This document shows positions 25,287 through 33,901 of a stretch of DNA of 64,000 nucleotides, one piece after another. A program made the position numbers and the translations under genes. This stretch comes from Candidatus Eisenbacteria bacterium (GTDB lineage: Bacteria; Eisenbacteria; RBG-16-71-46; SZUA-252), in assembly GCA_005893275.1 (NCBI GenBank), contig VBOW01000035.1:16665-80664 (forward strand). The letters run 5' to 3'. The first letter of the stretch is position 1; each line of letters starts with the position of its first letter. Under the pieces are notes generated by a model. It searched no databases and had not been told where the DNA came from. It was given only the letters and a program-made list of their open reading frames with translations.

Positions 25287-26173
25287 GCTTCCTTACCGTG
25301 ATGACGCTGCCGCTGTTGGCCTGTCTTCTGTTGGCCCTGATTCTCCCGACGCTGGGCCGGCACGTGCTCGCCCGGGGCGTGATCTTCGTAGATCTCGCAC
25401 TCGCGCAGATCGCGGCGCTGGGCCAGAGCGTCGCGTACCTGCTAGGGGCCGAGCCGCATGATCCCAGCATGTATTACTGGGCCTTCGGATTCACGTTGCT
25501 GGGCGCCGCCTTGTTCAGCTTCCTCTGGGACCGGAGCCACTCGGTGCTGCAGGAAGCCTTCATTGGGATCTCGTTCGCGGTGGCGACCGCCGCCACGTTG
25601 CTGATGCTGACGAACGCCCCGCACGGAGCGGAGCACGTGCAGGGGACACTGAGCGGGGAGGCGCTCGGTTGGGTCACTTGGCGTGACATTGTGATCATGC
25701 TGGCGATCTACACGGTCGTCGGCGCCTTCCTCTACTTCGCCCGCAGGAAGCTTCGGGTCTGCTCCGAAGATCCCGCGCGCGCCAAGGCCATGGGACTGTC
25801 GGTCAAGAAGTGGGATTTTTTGTTCTACGCGGCGTTCGGCCTCGTGGTCACGAGTTCGGTGAAGGTCTCGGGCGTGCTGGCCGTGTTTTCCTACCTGATC
25901 GTACCGATCGTGTGCTCGACCCTGCTCGCCCGGAGAGGCCGCGCCCGGATGTATTGGGCCTGGATCATCGCATTCGGGGCCTCCGTTCTGGGCGCAGTGT
26001 TTTCCTACCTCAAGGACTGGCCGATGGGTGCCACGATCGTGTGCCTGTTCGGGGTGACGGTGGCGGTCGTTTCGCTGTCGGTCCGCATGAAGTACGTGGA
26101 AGCCAAGGCGAAGGTGGACCAACCCGCGAGGCCGGAACTTCGATCGACGAGCGCCGATGCGATCCACCAATGA
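25283..26173 (+). CDS. Metal ABC transporter permease (ZnuB/ABC-3 family)
   Basis: 296 residues with eight or so membrane helices. The family motifs ARGVIFVDLALAQIAALGQSV and FSYLIVPIVCSTLLARRGRARMYWA are visible, and GISFAVATAATLLML lies in the middle. GTG at 25283 overlaps the previous stop, with GGGAGG 6 nt before it. No ATPase gene follows; the next gene is an unrelated small protein. Without an ATPase the permease must borrow one from elsewhere in the genome. Confidence 0.92.
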   Translation: MSFLTVMTLPLLACLLLALILPTLGRHVLARGVIFVDLALAQIAALGQSVAYLLGAEPHDPSMYYWAFGFTLLGAALFSFLWDRSHSVLQEAFIGISFAVATAATLLMLTNAPHGAEHVQGTLSGEALGWVTWRDIVIMLAIYTVVGAFLYFARRKLRVCSEDPARAKAMGLSVKKWDFLFYAAFGLVVTSSVKVSGVLAVFSYLIVPIVCSTLLARRGRARMYWAWIIAFGASVLGAVFSYLKDWPMGATIVCLFGVTVAVVSLSVRMKYVEAKAKVDQPARPELRSTSADAIHQ

Positions 26174-26272
26174 CCGGCTCTTGCCGTCTCCCGGACGCGC
26201 CTTATAGCCCGCAGTTCGGTTCCGGACGGCGGGCGTGGAGGCTCATGGACACGACTGAAACCCGCCGACCTG

Positions 26273-26281
26273 TGCTAGCGT
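26273..26281 (+). promoter_or_regulatory. TGCTAGCGT extended -10 element
   Basis: TGCTAGCGT lies 43 nt before the ATG at 26325. It matches TGCTANNGT elements at 6814 and 11336. A -35 is not clear. Confidence 0.25.
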
Positions 26282-26324
26282 AAGGGCATCAAGGCTCCTT
26301 TGGTCCCTCCCTCGGAGAGAACCC

Positions 26325-26687
26325 ATGTCCCGACGTGCCGGAATCTGGATCGCGGCCCTGGTCCTCATCTCGCTGGTGATGGGGGTCCTTTGGACCATCC
26401 GGCTCGCTCCCCCCTCTCCCGCTCCCTGGTGGTGGGGGAAGGAGACGGCCCTTCACGTCGAGGTCTGGGAGCCCGGGAAGGACATGGCCACGGTCGCCAT
26501 GACGATGCCGAAAAAGACGATCGACACGATGTTCGCGCTGGGCCTCCCCGCCGAAATCAGCGCGGGCGGCCACAAAATCCGTCTGAACGAAGTTCGTTCC
26601 AAGATCGAGCGCCTTCCGCGCGGGGAGAAACTCACGGTGCGGGAGGGCGGCGCGACCTTCTACCTTTGGCTCGATGTGAAGAAGTGA
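26325..26687 (+). CDS. Single-span membrane protein, function unknown
   Basis: 120 residues. An N-terminal span (GIWIAALVLISLVMGVLWTI) anchors a small domain (ALHVEVWEPGKDMATVAMTMPKK to GGATFYLWLDVKK) on the outer face of the membrane. It resembles no family that I can name. GGAGAG precedes the ATG at 6 nt. It converges with topoisomerase VI subunit A and follows the zinc permease by 151 bp. Confidence 0.65.
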   Translation: MSRRAGIWIAALVLISLVMGVLWTIRLAPPSPAPWWWGKETALHVEVWEPGKDMATVAMTMPKKTIDTMFALGLPAEISAGGHKIRLNEVRSKIERLPRGEKLTVREGGATFYLWLDVKK

Positions 26688-26712
26688 GCCGGGGAGGGAG
26701 CAGGACCCCGCC

Positions 26713-27798
26713 CTAGGGCAAGAACTTCTCCGGGTGCGCGATCTTCTGCGGCAGATACTTGTCGATCACGTAGTTCAACCCGTGCGCGGCCAGGGCCTGC
26801 TGCTCCGCGCGGACCCCCATCGAGACCAGATGCTCGATCGCCTTCGCCCATTCTTTGTGATGCAGGAAGAAGGGGTCGTTCTTGAGCGCGTCCTTGGCCC
26901 GCTTCACGTCCACTTCCTTCAGAGGGTGCGTCGGTAGCTTGTAGTCGATGATGTCTTGGGGTGTGATACCCAGGAAGCGCGCCTGCGGCACGCAGAAGAA
27001 CTCGTTGATGTGCGCCGCGTTCCCCGAGCCGACCTTGAATGTGCGATAGATGTTGCTGATCCCGTAGGGATCTCCGTCCACGAAGACGTAGACCGGGATC
27101 TTCTTCACGTCGGCGAGACGCCGGATGAAGCGTCTGCAGGCACGCGTCGGCACCCCCCCCATCGAGACCAGGACGCAGTTCGCCGTCTTCCAGTAGCCGT
27201 GCTTCACGAGCCGCTGGAACATCCCCGCGGTCTCGATCACCAGAATGAACTTGGCCTTGGTCTCGAAGCCCAGGTCCTCGACCGAGATCGGAATCGAGTA
27301 GGCGCCGGAGCCGAACTTGGTGCAGTCGATCTGGATCGTCTTCCCCGTGTTGGGATCTTTGTCGATCACGATCAGGTTCCCCGCGACGTCCCCTCCCTTT
27401 TCCTCGGGGACGAACCCCAGCTGCTCGCGGTTCACCTCGAAGAGCGCCTCAACGTCGTCCATCACGGTATCGGACTCCGTTTGCTCCAGAAAGCGCGCCT
27501 CGTCCCAATTCTTCGAGACGTAGTACGCCTCGCGCTTCGTCGCGATGTCGTCGGTTTCCACGAGGGTCTTCGAGAGGGCCATCATGCGAAGCGTCTGGGC
27601 GAACGTTTTCACGGTGTTCACGGTCAACGTCCGCTCCTTCTTGCGTCCGCGGATCTCGAAGTACCCTTCCTTCTCGAGATAGCGCACGTTCGCCAGGGAT
27701 CGGATCGGGAATCGAAGGGAGGGCTTCTTCCTTTTCAAGATAGACTCCTCGACCCCTTTCGCCTCCTTCTTGATCTTCGGTACGACGCTCTCACTCAT
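26713..27798 (-). CDS. top6A: DNA topoisomerase VI subunit A
   Basis: 361-residue Spo11-like subunit that breaks both DNA strands. The catalytic Tyr is most likely Y93 in [12 protein letters not shown], followed by the family's QTESD region. The Toprim domain supplies the Glu in [11 protein letters not shown] and the Asp pair in [12 protein letters not shown], which bind Mg. The length matches archaeal Top6A. It starts 8 bp inside the end of the subunit B gene, so the two subunits are translated together. Type IIB topoisomerases are typical of archaea and plants and rare in bacteria. Confidence 0.96.
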   Translation of the reverse strand: MSESVVPKIKKEAKGVEESILKRKKPSLRFPIRSLANVRYLEKEGYFEIRGRKKERTLTVNTVKTFAQTLRMMALSKTLVETDDIATKREAYYVSKNWDEARFLEQTESDTVMDDVEALFEVNREQLGFVPEEKGGDVAGNLIVIDKDPNTGKTIQIDCTKFGSGAYSIPISVEDLGFETKAKFILVIETAGMFQRLVKHGYWKTANCVLVSMGGVPTRACRRFIRRLADVKKIPVYVFVDGDPYGISNIYRTFKVGSGNAAHINEFFCVPQARFLGITPQDIIDYKLPTHPLKEVDVKRAKDALKNDPFFLHHKEWAKAIEHLVSMGVRAEQQALAAHGLNYVIDKYLPQKIAHPEKFLP

Positions 27799-29461
27799 TT
27801 TTCCGGCTCCGTTCCAAAGTGTCTTTCAGGGTCGCGCAGACCTTCTCTTTCCGTTTGTCGTCGATTCCGAGAATCTCCTGGAGCGCGATCCCGATATGGG
27901 GAATGTATTTTTCGATGTACGAACGCTTCTTCTCTGCGTCCGCCTCACGCAGCCCGCGTCGGATGTAGAGCCCGAGCTTCCGGCCCACGTCCTGAAGGGC
28001 AAGCCGGATTTCCTTCATGATCTCGGGGTAGGAGGCGACCGCCTCCTTGCTCTCCGAAGTGAAGGGCACCCAGACCGAGGCGATGTGCACCATCAGGACC
28101 ATCGGCGCCGACGGGAGCGCGCCCCGCGCCTGCTGGATCCCGTACGTTTTCCACGTGGTCTGGACCACCGATTTCGTCACCGCGCAGGCGGACTGCTGGT
28201 ACAGGAGCGGCACCCGGTTCGCGAATCGCAAGAGCGTCATCAGCTCGTCCGCCGGGAGATGGCCGCCGCCATAGGCAAGGGCCGCCTCGACCAGGAACGG
28301 ATTCCCGCGATACACCGCGGGGCTGCGGGAGGTGGCGGCGTAGAAATCGGCCGTGACCTGCTTCCTGAGCCCCTCGAGAAGAAGCTCCTCGCCGATCGGA
28401 GAAAGCACGTTCGACTGCGGCGCCATGAGCTTCGCGGCCTGAATCGCCGTGTAGAGCGCCTCCGCCTGCTCGCGGGCCGCCTTGTGCGGCGACATCGACG
28501 GGGAGAGGCCGGCGGCTTTCGCGATTTCCTCCGCGACCGGGGAGCTCACGCGCGAGAACTCGGTGTGGAGAAAGGATCCGATGTTCCGCGCCTTGGTCTC
28601 GTGGAGCATCTTGAGGAGGATTCCCAGCTCGATCCCGTGGGGGTGCGGCTTGATCTCGAGCGGCGCCCTGGGAAGATGCTCCGCGACACGCGGGTACTCG
28701 CGCCGCTCCCCGTCGGGAGCCGTGTACGCCACCCGGGCGTGCGGGTTCGCGATCGCGGTCTGCTCGACGTAACCGTCGACCGAGTGGCGGCCTTTCTTGT
28801 ACGTCGCCTCGATCTCGAGCTCGACCCGTGTTCCGTGGGCGATCTCCCCCTTTTCGCCGCTCGAAGGATCGACGTCTTTCCAATCCCGCTCCCGGTCCGA
28901 GACGACGACAGGCTGATTCCGCTTGGTGTCGATCTGAATCTCGAACTCGTGCGCCGGCTTGGTCGGTCCGGTTTTCGAGACGATCCGGATCGGCTTGCCC
29001 GTCGTAAGCTGTCCGTACATGCCCGCCGCGGAGATCCCGATCCCCTGCTGGCCGCGCGCCTGCCGCAGCGTGTGGAACTTTGAGCCGTAGAGGAGCTGGC
29101 CGAAGATCTTGGGGATCTGGGCCTTCACGATGCCGGGGCCGTTGTCTTGGACCGAGACGCGGTACCGCGTCTCGGAAATCTCCCCGATCTCGATCACCAG
29201 GTCCGGCAGGATGCCGGCCTCTTCGCACGCATCGAGCGCGTTATCGACGGCTTCTTTGACCGTGGTGAGGAGGGCCTTCGCGGGGCTGTCGAATCCGAGG
29301 AGATGGCGGTTCTTGGTGAAGAACTCGCTGACCGATATCTCGCGCTGGCGAGCCGCGAGATCGTGGGCGGTCAGGCGAACGACGGGCTTGGGGGCGGCCT
29401 TCTTGCCGACCCGGCCGAACTTTTCTTTCCGAGCGATCCGCTTGAGCTGTGGTTGCGCCAT
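27791..29461 (-). CDS. top6B: DNA topoisomerase VI subunit B
   Basis: 556-residue GHKL ATPase subunit that drives strand passage. [14 protein letters not shown] gives the Asn/Glu box, [21 protein letters not shown] and [16 protein letters not shown] the glycine boxes and lid. A transducer domain with a Lys switch follows. AGGGAGG lies just upstream of the ATG. Together with the A subunit it forms an A2B2 enzyme that relaxes and decatenates DNA. The gene pair is compact, with no gyrase or primase gene beside it. Confidence 0.96.
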   Translation of the reverse strand: MAQPQLKRIARKEKFGRVGKKAAPKPVVRLTAHDLAARQREISVSEFFTKNRHLLGFDSPAKALLTTVKEAVDNALDACEEAGILPDLVIEIGEISETRYRVSVQDNGPGIVKAQIPKIFGQLLYGSKFHTLRQARGQQGIGISAAGMYGQLTTGKPIRIVSKTGPTKPAHEFEIQIDTKRNQPVVVSDRERDWKDVDPSSGEKGEIAHGTRVELEIEATYKKGRHSVDGYVEQTAIANPHARVAYTAPDGERREYPRVAEHLPRAPLEIKPHPHGIELGILLKMLHETKARNIGSFLHTEFSRVSSPVAEEIAKAAGLSPSMSPHKAAREQAEALYTAIQAAKLMAPQSNVLSPIGEELLLEGLRKQVTADFYAATSRSPAVYRGNPFLVEAALAYGGGHLPADELMTLLRFANRVPLLYQQSACAVTKSVVQTTWKTYGIQQARGALPSAPMVLMVHIASVWVPFTSESKEAVASYPEIMKEIRLALQDVGRKLGLYIRRGLREADAEKKRSYIEKYIPHIGIALQEILGIDDKRKEKVCATLKDTLERSRKNE

Positions 29462-29723
29462 GGCCTCCCTTGTTGTCGGATGGAGCCGCGAGAACCTGAA
29501 CCCGCGAGAACCCGGGTCGCCGAGAATCTAACCGCTTTTGCATCCCGGCGGCTACCTATTTGCTAGCTGGCGCCCATCCAAGAGCATCCGCTCGATCCCC
29601 CAAAGCCCCTCTGCGCGCGTCGCTTGAGACGGATCGACGGCCCCTCCGACCCGGTGGCACATGCCTTGCGATTTACCGCATCGCGGGAACCGTTCGTTCC
29701 ACCCAGGCGGCGAGGTGTGAACC

Positions 29724-31190
29724 GTGACCAGGTCCAATATTCCGACGAGAACCCTGACTTCCATCCTCGTCGAGAGCGGAATCGTCACCGAAGCCCAGGT
29801 CGAGCAGGGGCTCGTGCGCCAGCGCGAAACCGGGAATCTCATAGGAGAGAGCCTGGTCGAGCTGGGCTTTACCTCCGAGGAGAACATCGGCTGGGCGCTC
29901 TCGAAACAGCTCGGCATTCCCTATGTCGACGTGCGCCCCGAGGCCATCGATTCGGAGCAGGTGCGCCGGTTCCCCGAGCAAGTGCTGCGCAGGGTTCAAG
30001 CCGTGCCGCTCTTCGGTTCACGGAGCGAGCTGACGGTCGCCATGGCGGATCCGACCGACCAGGACGCCGTGGCGGAGTTGCGCCAAATCGTGGGCGGGTC
30101 CCTGTCCCTCGTCATCGGTGCCCCCGGCTCGCTGCGCAGGGCCATCGACGCGGTCTACGGAGGGCGGAAAGAGGGGGGCGCGGCGGCGGAGACCGCGAAG
30201 GTCACTGCTGGCGATGCCGGCTGGGAGACCGTTCGCCGCGACGTCGTCTGGGACCGGGCGGGCACGAACTTTCTCCTGTTTCATTTACACACCGCGCGCC
30301 GAAAGAACGCGTCCGAAATCCACTTCCTCCCCGCGGAAGGAGCCCTCTCCGTCCTGTATCGAACCGACATCGGACTGGAGCTGCAGCCCGCGGAGCGCCC
30401 CGAGGCAGCGCTGTACTTGAGAGCCCGCCTCGGCGTGCTGGGTATTTTCGATCTCGAGGGAACGAGGGACGTCGTCTCGGCAGGCTCCGTTCCGGTCGAA
30501 GTCGGCGGGGACCGCATGGTCTTGAACGTGTCCCACTGCCGGACCTCCTCCGGCATCGCGACCGTGGTGCGGCTCTCCCCGCGCCCCACGGAGGTGCCCG
30601 AGTTGAACACCCTCGGCGTTTCTCCGGTCGCGGAGGCCGAGATACGCGACATGGTGGACGGACCGGAGGGAATCGTGATCGTCCATGGGCCGCCGCGCTC
30701 GAACGGCTCGCTCGTTCTCGCGTCGTTGGCTTCGCTGGCCGCCCGTCCGGAGAGGCGCATGCTCGCCATCGAGCCGAACGGGGCCGCACCCTATCCAGAG
30801 TCGGTGGGCCGCGTGATCTACGGCAAGCGGGAGGAAGCGCTCGCCAACTGGGCCGAGCTGGTCGTAGGGCAGGGCACCGACGTCGCCATCCTCGACGATT
30901 TCCTCCTCGGGGACGCCGTCGGAGAGGCGCTGGGCGGCGCCTCGGTCGGGCGGCTCGTGTTCGTGCGAACCGATTGGCTCGACGGAAAGGCGCTCCTTTC
31001 GTATCTGGCCAGAAGCCGCCACGGGCGCGCCGTCCTCGCCGATCGGCCGTTCGCTCTGCTCGGCCTGCCTGCGGCGAGACGGGACGGCGCTTCGGTCTGG
31101 GACGTTCCCGAAAGCGGGACCGGGGGCATCACCGCGACCATCCTGACGGACGAGGATCGCGACTCGATCATGAACGAGAACCTCCCCTGA
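29724..31190 (+). CDS. PilB/GspE-like protein with degenerate ATPase motifs
   Basis: 488 residues. The N-terminal 130 residues are a type II secretion/pilus ATPase N-domain (LTSILVESGIVTEAQVEQGL, LGFTSEENIGWALSKQLGIP). The middle keeps the fold, but the Walker A site reads HGPPRSNGS (G322 region) instead of GPTGSGKT, and the Walker B/Asp region reads VAILDDFLLGDA without the VGEIRD pattern. Catalytic activity is therefore unlikely. GTG at 29724 follows GAGGTGTG. It ends one base into the PilT start, so both are made together, and it may regulate or scaffold PilT. Confidence 0.82.
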   Translation: MTRSNIPTRTLTSILVESGIVTEAQVEQGLVRQRETGNLIGESLVELGFTSEENIGWALSKQLGIPYVDVRPEAIDSEQVRRFPEQVLRRVQAVPLFGSRSELTVAMADPTDQDAVAELRQIVGGSLSLVIGAPGSLRRAIDAVYGGRKEGGAAAETAKVTAGDAGWETVRRDVVWDRAGTNFLLFHLHTARRKNASEIHFLPAEGALSVLYRTDIGLELQPAERPEAALYLRARLGVLGIFDLEGTRDVVSAGSVPVEVGGDRMVLNVSHCRTSSGIATVVRLSPRPTEVPELNTLGVSPVAEAEIRDMVDGPEGIVIVHGPPRSNGSLVLASLASLAARPERRMLAIEPNGAAPYPESVGRVIYGKREEALANWAELVVGQGTDVAILDDFLLGDAVGEALGGASVGRLVFVRTDWLDGKALLSYLARSRHGRAVLADRPFALLGLPAARRDGASVWDVPESGTGGITATILTDEDRDSIMNENLP

Positions 31191-32311
31191 TGCCCCAAAC
31201 CATCGCGTCACTCCTCACGTCCACCCGGGACGCGGGGGCCTCGGATCTTCATCTCTCGGCGGGGATGCCGCCGCTTGTCCGCATGCGCGGGGAGATGGTC
31301 CGCGCCAACCTGCCCGCTCTGAGCGCGGACGAGACGCGCACGATGCTCTACGAGATCATGAGCCCGGACCAGCGCGCCCATTTCGAAACTCACAACGAAA
31401 TCGATTTCGGATTCGAGATACCGGAGGTCGCGCGCTTCCGAGCCAACGTGTTCACGCAACGGCGCGGCCCCGGCGCCGTATTCCGAGTCATCCCGACCAA
31501 GATCCGAACGCTCGAGGAGCTGGGGTGCCCGCCGGTCCTGCGCGAGATGGCGATGAAAGAGCGCGGGCTCGTGCTCGTGACGGGACCCACCGGCAGCGGA
31601 AAGTCGACGACGCTCGCCGCGATGATCGATTACCTGAACTCGAACAAGCAGGGCCACATCATCACCATCGAAGACCCGATCGAGTTTGTGCACGAGAGCA
31701 AGAAATGCCTCATCAACCAGCGGGAAGTCGGGGGGCACACGAAGGATTTCGCCACAGCGCTCAGGAGCGCTCTCCGGGAAGATCCGGACTGCCTGCTGGT
31801 CGGCGAGCTCCGGGATCTCGAGACGACCTCGCTCGCGATCACCGCCGCCGAAACAGGACACCTCGTCTTCGGAACGCTCCACACCAATTCCGCCGCCAAA
31901 ACGATCGACCGGCTCATCGACGTCTTCCCCGGGGACCGCCAGTCCCAGATCCGGACGATGCTGAGCGAGTCCCTGGAGGGCGTGATCGCCCAGACCCTGA
32001 TCCCTACGGCCGACGGGAAATCCCGGGTCGCCGCCCTCGAGATCCTGATCGGGATCCCGGCGCTTCGAAACTTGGTGCGCGAGGAAAAGACGGCCCAGAT
32101 CCTGAGCATCATGCAAGTAGGAGCCCAACATGGAATGCAGACCCTGGACCAAGCACTCAAAGATTTGGTCACGTCAGGCAAGATCACCCGGGATGAGGCG
32201 CTCAAGCGCACGACGAATCCACGCCTGTTCGAAGCCTCGGGCGCCGGTGTCAGCGCGGGCCCGGCGGGCGCGGGAGCTCGAGCCGCGGCGGGTGTGGGAG
32301 CCCGGGCTTGA
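31190..32311 (+). CDS. pilT: Type IV pilus retraction ATPase PilT
   Basis: 373 residues. Walker A GPTGSGKST starts at G132. The Asp-box segment ITIEDPIEFVHE, the Walker B region LLVGELRDLETTSLAITAAETGHLV and the His-box FGTLHTNSAA are all intact. It hydrolyses ATP on the inner face of the membrane to retract type IV pili for twitching motility. The stop of the upstream pseudo-ATPase shares one base with its ATG (TGATG). The C-terminal tail after KRTTNPRLF is Ala/Gly rich and atypical. Other pilus genes are absent. Confidence 0.95.
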   Translation: MPQTIASLLTSTRDAGASDLHLSAGMPPLVRMRGEMVRANLPALSADETRTMLYEIMSPDQRAHFETHNEIDFGFEIPEVARFRANVFTQRRGPGAVFRVIPTKIRTLEELGCPPVLREMAMKERGLVLVTGPTGSGKSTTLAAMIDYLNSNKQGHIITIEDPIEFVHESKKCLINQREVGGHTKDFATALRSALREDPDCLLVGELRDLETTSLAITAAETGHLVFGTLHTNSAAKTIDRLIDVFPGDRQSQIRTMLSESLEGVIAQTLIPTADGKSRVAALEILIGIPALRNLVREEKTAQILSIMQVGAQHGMQTLDQALKDLVTSGKITRDEALKRTTNPRLFEASGAGVSAGPAGAGARAAAGVGARA

Positions 32312-32336
32312 CGCGGCTCGCCGAGCGGTGGTACCA

Positions 32337-33086
32337 ATGCGGCCGGTGACCAAGCTGCTGGCTCTGGCATTCCTCGCCGTCACGGCTCCGCATTTCTCCT
32401 CCGGCGCGCTCGCGGAGGAGGCGCCGAATGAAATCCGTCTCGGGCATCCGCCGCCGCCCGCGCCCAAGCCCGATCAGGCCGAAGTGCGCGCCGTCGAGCG
32501 ATTTCTCGCAGCGAGACAGACCGCGAGCCTCGACCGTTCCCGGGAAGCGGCGGCCCGGCGCATTCTCGCGGGAGGGGCCAAGGTCGATCCCGCGACGCTC
32601 GCCGGGGAGCGCGGGGAGACGCTCATGGCCTTCGACTTCAACGATGGCGCGATCGTTCACCTGGCTTCGGGACGGTTCCGCCTTCCGGTGTATCTCCTGT
32701 TCGCAGACCGCGACGGAAGGGTCACGAGGAGCCGCGACGAAGAGCTCACGTTCGAGGGCGGGCGCGGCGCTTTTCTCTGCGCGTCGATCAAGGTAAGGGG
32801 CGTGATGAGCTGGGATTCCGGGGAGGTCGCCAAGACCGCCGACCGGCTCAAGGCGAGCGAAGCGCTCGAGCGCGCCGATGATTTCCTCCGGGCCTGGGCC
32901 AAGCGCCAGACCCGACCGGCCGGCTATTCGATCTCGGATCTTTATGCCGCCGATCCGGCGAGGGTCGTGATTCCCTGTCTTCGCTTCACGGCGCAGCCCG
33001 GAAAGCGCGGCTATGATGTGACCGATTTGCCGCTTATGATGAGCAGAGGTCCGAAAGGGTACCAGCTCGAGCCGGCCGCCAATTAG
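32337..33086 (+). CDS. Secreted protein, function unknown
   Basis: 249 residues with a signal peptide (VTKLLALAFLAVTAPHFSSGALA). After a Pro-rich linker comes a mixed alpha/beta domain (ERGETLMAFDFNDGAIVHLASG, FRLPVYLLFADRDGRVTRSRDEELTFEG). Two cysteines (FLCASIKV and VIPCLRF) could pair. No family is recognised. It begins 25 bp after pilT, so it may be cotranscribed with it, but a role in pilus function is only a guess. Confidence 0.65.
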   Translation: MRPVTKLLALAFLAVTAPHFSSGALAEEAPNEIRLGHPPPPAPKPDQAEVRAVERFLAARQTASLDRSREAAARRILAGGAKVDPATLAGERGETLMAFDFNDGAIVHLASGRFRLPVYLLFADRDGRVTRSRDEELTFEGGRGAFLCASIKVRGVMSWDSGEVAKTADRLKASEALERADDFLRAWAKRQTRPAGYSISDLYAADPARVVIPCLRFTAQPGKRGYDVTDLPLMMSRGPKGYQLEPAAN

Positions 33087-33114
33087 AACGAGCACCACCG
33101 AGACCGAGATCAGG

Positions 33115-33816
33115 ATGCGTCTCGCACTTTTCGACATCGACGGAACGCTCCTCCGCGAGGGCATCGCCCCCAAGCTTGCGTTCGCGCGGGCCCTCCGGGA
33201 AACCTACGATACGACAGGACCGGTCACCGGCTTCCGTTTCGCGGGCATGACCGATCCGCAGTGCGTGGTCGAAATCATGCGGATGGCGGGCGTGCCCGAC
33301 GACGTGATCCTCGAGCGCAGGGGCGCGTGCCTGGACCGCTATGCCGGTCACCTGGCACGCGAGATGAAGAACCACGACGGCGCGAAGCTCTATCCGGGGG
33401 TCAAGGAGCTGCTCCGACACCTGAGCGGGCGGCCCGACGTGATCGTGGGCCTCCTGACGGGAAACGTTCATCGGGGAGCGATGCTCAAGCTCCGGCGGTT
33501 TGGCCTCGGCGAATACTTTCGCTTCGGCGCCTTCGGGGACGAGCACGAGAACCGCAGCATGCTTGCCCGGATCGCGCTCGAGAAGGCGGCGGGGCTCTTG
33601 GGGCGGCGCGTCACGGGAGGCGAGGCGACCGTGATCGGGGACACGCCGCGCGATGTCGAGTGCGCCCGCGCGATCGGCGCGCGGGCGGTGATCGTCGCGA
33701 CGGGCCTCGCGTCGAGGGATGAGCTCCTCGCGGCCGAGCCCGACGCCATTCTGGATTCGTTCGAGAATCTCGAGGGGACCCTCCGGGCGATCCTCCCTGA
33801 ACCGGGAGCCGAATAG
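33115..33816 (+). CDS. HAD-superfamily phosphatase (phosphoglycolate phosphatase-like)
   Basis: 233 residues. HAD motif I is LFDIDGTLL with the nucleophile Asp at residue 7; motif II is LLTGNV; motif III Lys lies in the helix around LKLRRFG; motif IV is VIGDTPRDVECARAIGA. A helical cap sits between motifs I and II. Such enzymes hydrolyse small phosphate esters including phosphoglycolate, but the substrate is not determined. It starts 28 bp after the preceding gene. Confidence 0.88.
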   Translation: MRLALFDIDGTLLREGIAPKLAFARALRETYDTTGPVTGFRFAGMTDPQCVVEIMRMAGVPDDVILERRGACLDRYAGHLAREMKNHDGAKLYPGVKELLRHLSGRPDVIVGLLTGNVHRGAMLKLRRFGLGEYFRFGAFGDEHENRSMLARIALEKAAGLLGRRVTGGEATVIGDTPRDVECARAIGARAVIVATGLASRDELLAAEPDAILDSFENLEGTLRAILPEPGAE

Positions 33817-33884
33817 AACCGCGGTTCTACCGAGTGCGCTCCCCTCTGGAGCTACGCGAGTATTGCGACAGCTTGGCACCTGAC

Positions 33885-33901
33885 GGAGGGCCGGTCCGAT
33901 C
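33885..33901 (+). promoter_or_regulatory. Ribosome binding site placed for a non-standard ATC start
   Basis: GGAGGG (33885-33890) is 8 nt before ATC (33899-33901). The reading frame opens at a TGA (33881) and contains no ATG, GTG or TTG before ATG 34046. A signal peptide is encoded from 33899 on. Confidence 0.45.

Noticed and set aside
27154..27161. C8 homopolymer in top6A
   Set aside because: Reading through [13 protein letters not shown] is consistent with the family, so no frameshift.
27770..29083. Plus-strand frame opposite topoisomerase VI B
   Set aside because: Arg/Leu-rich shadow; the minus strand has full GHKL motifs.
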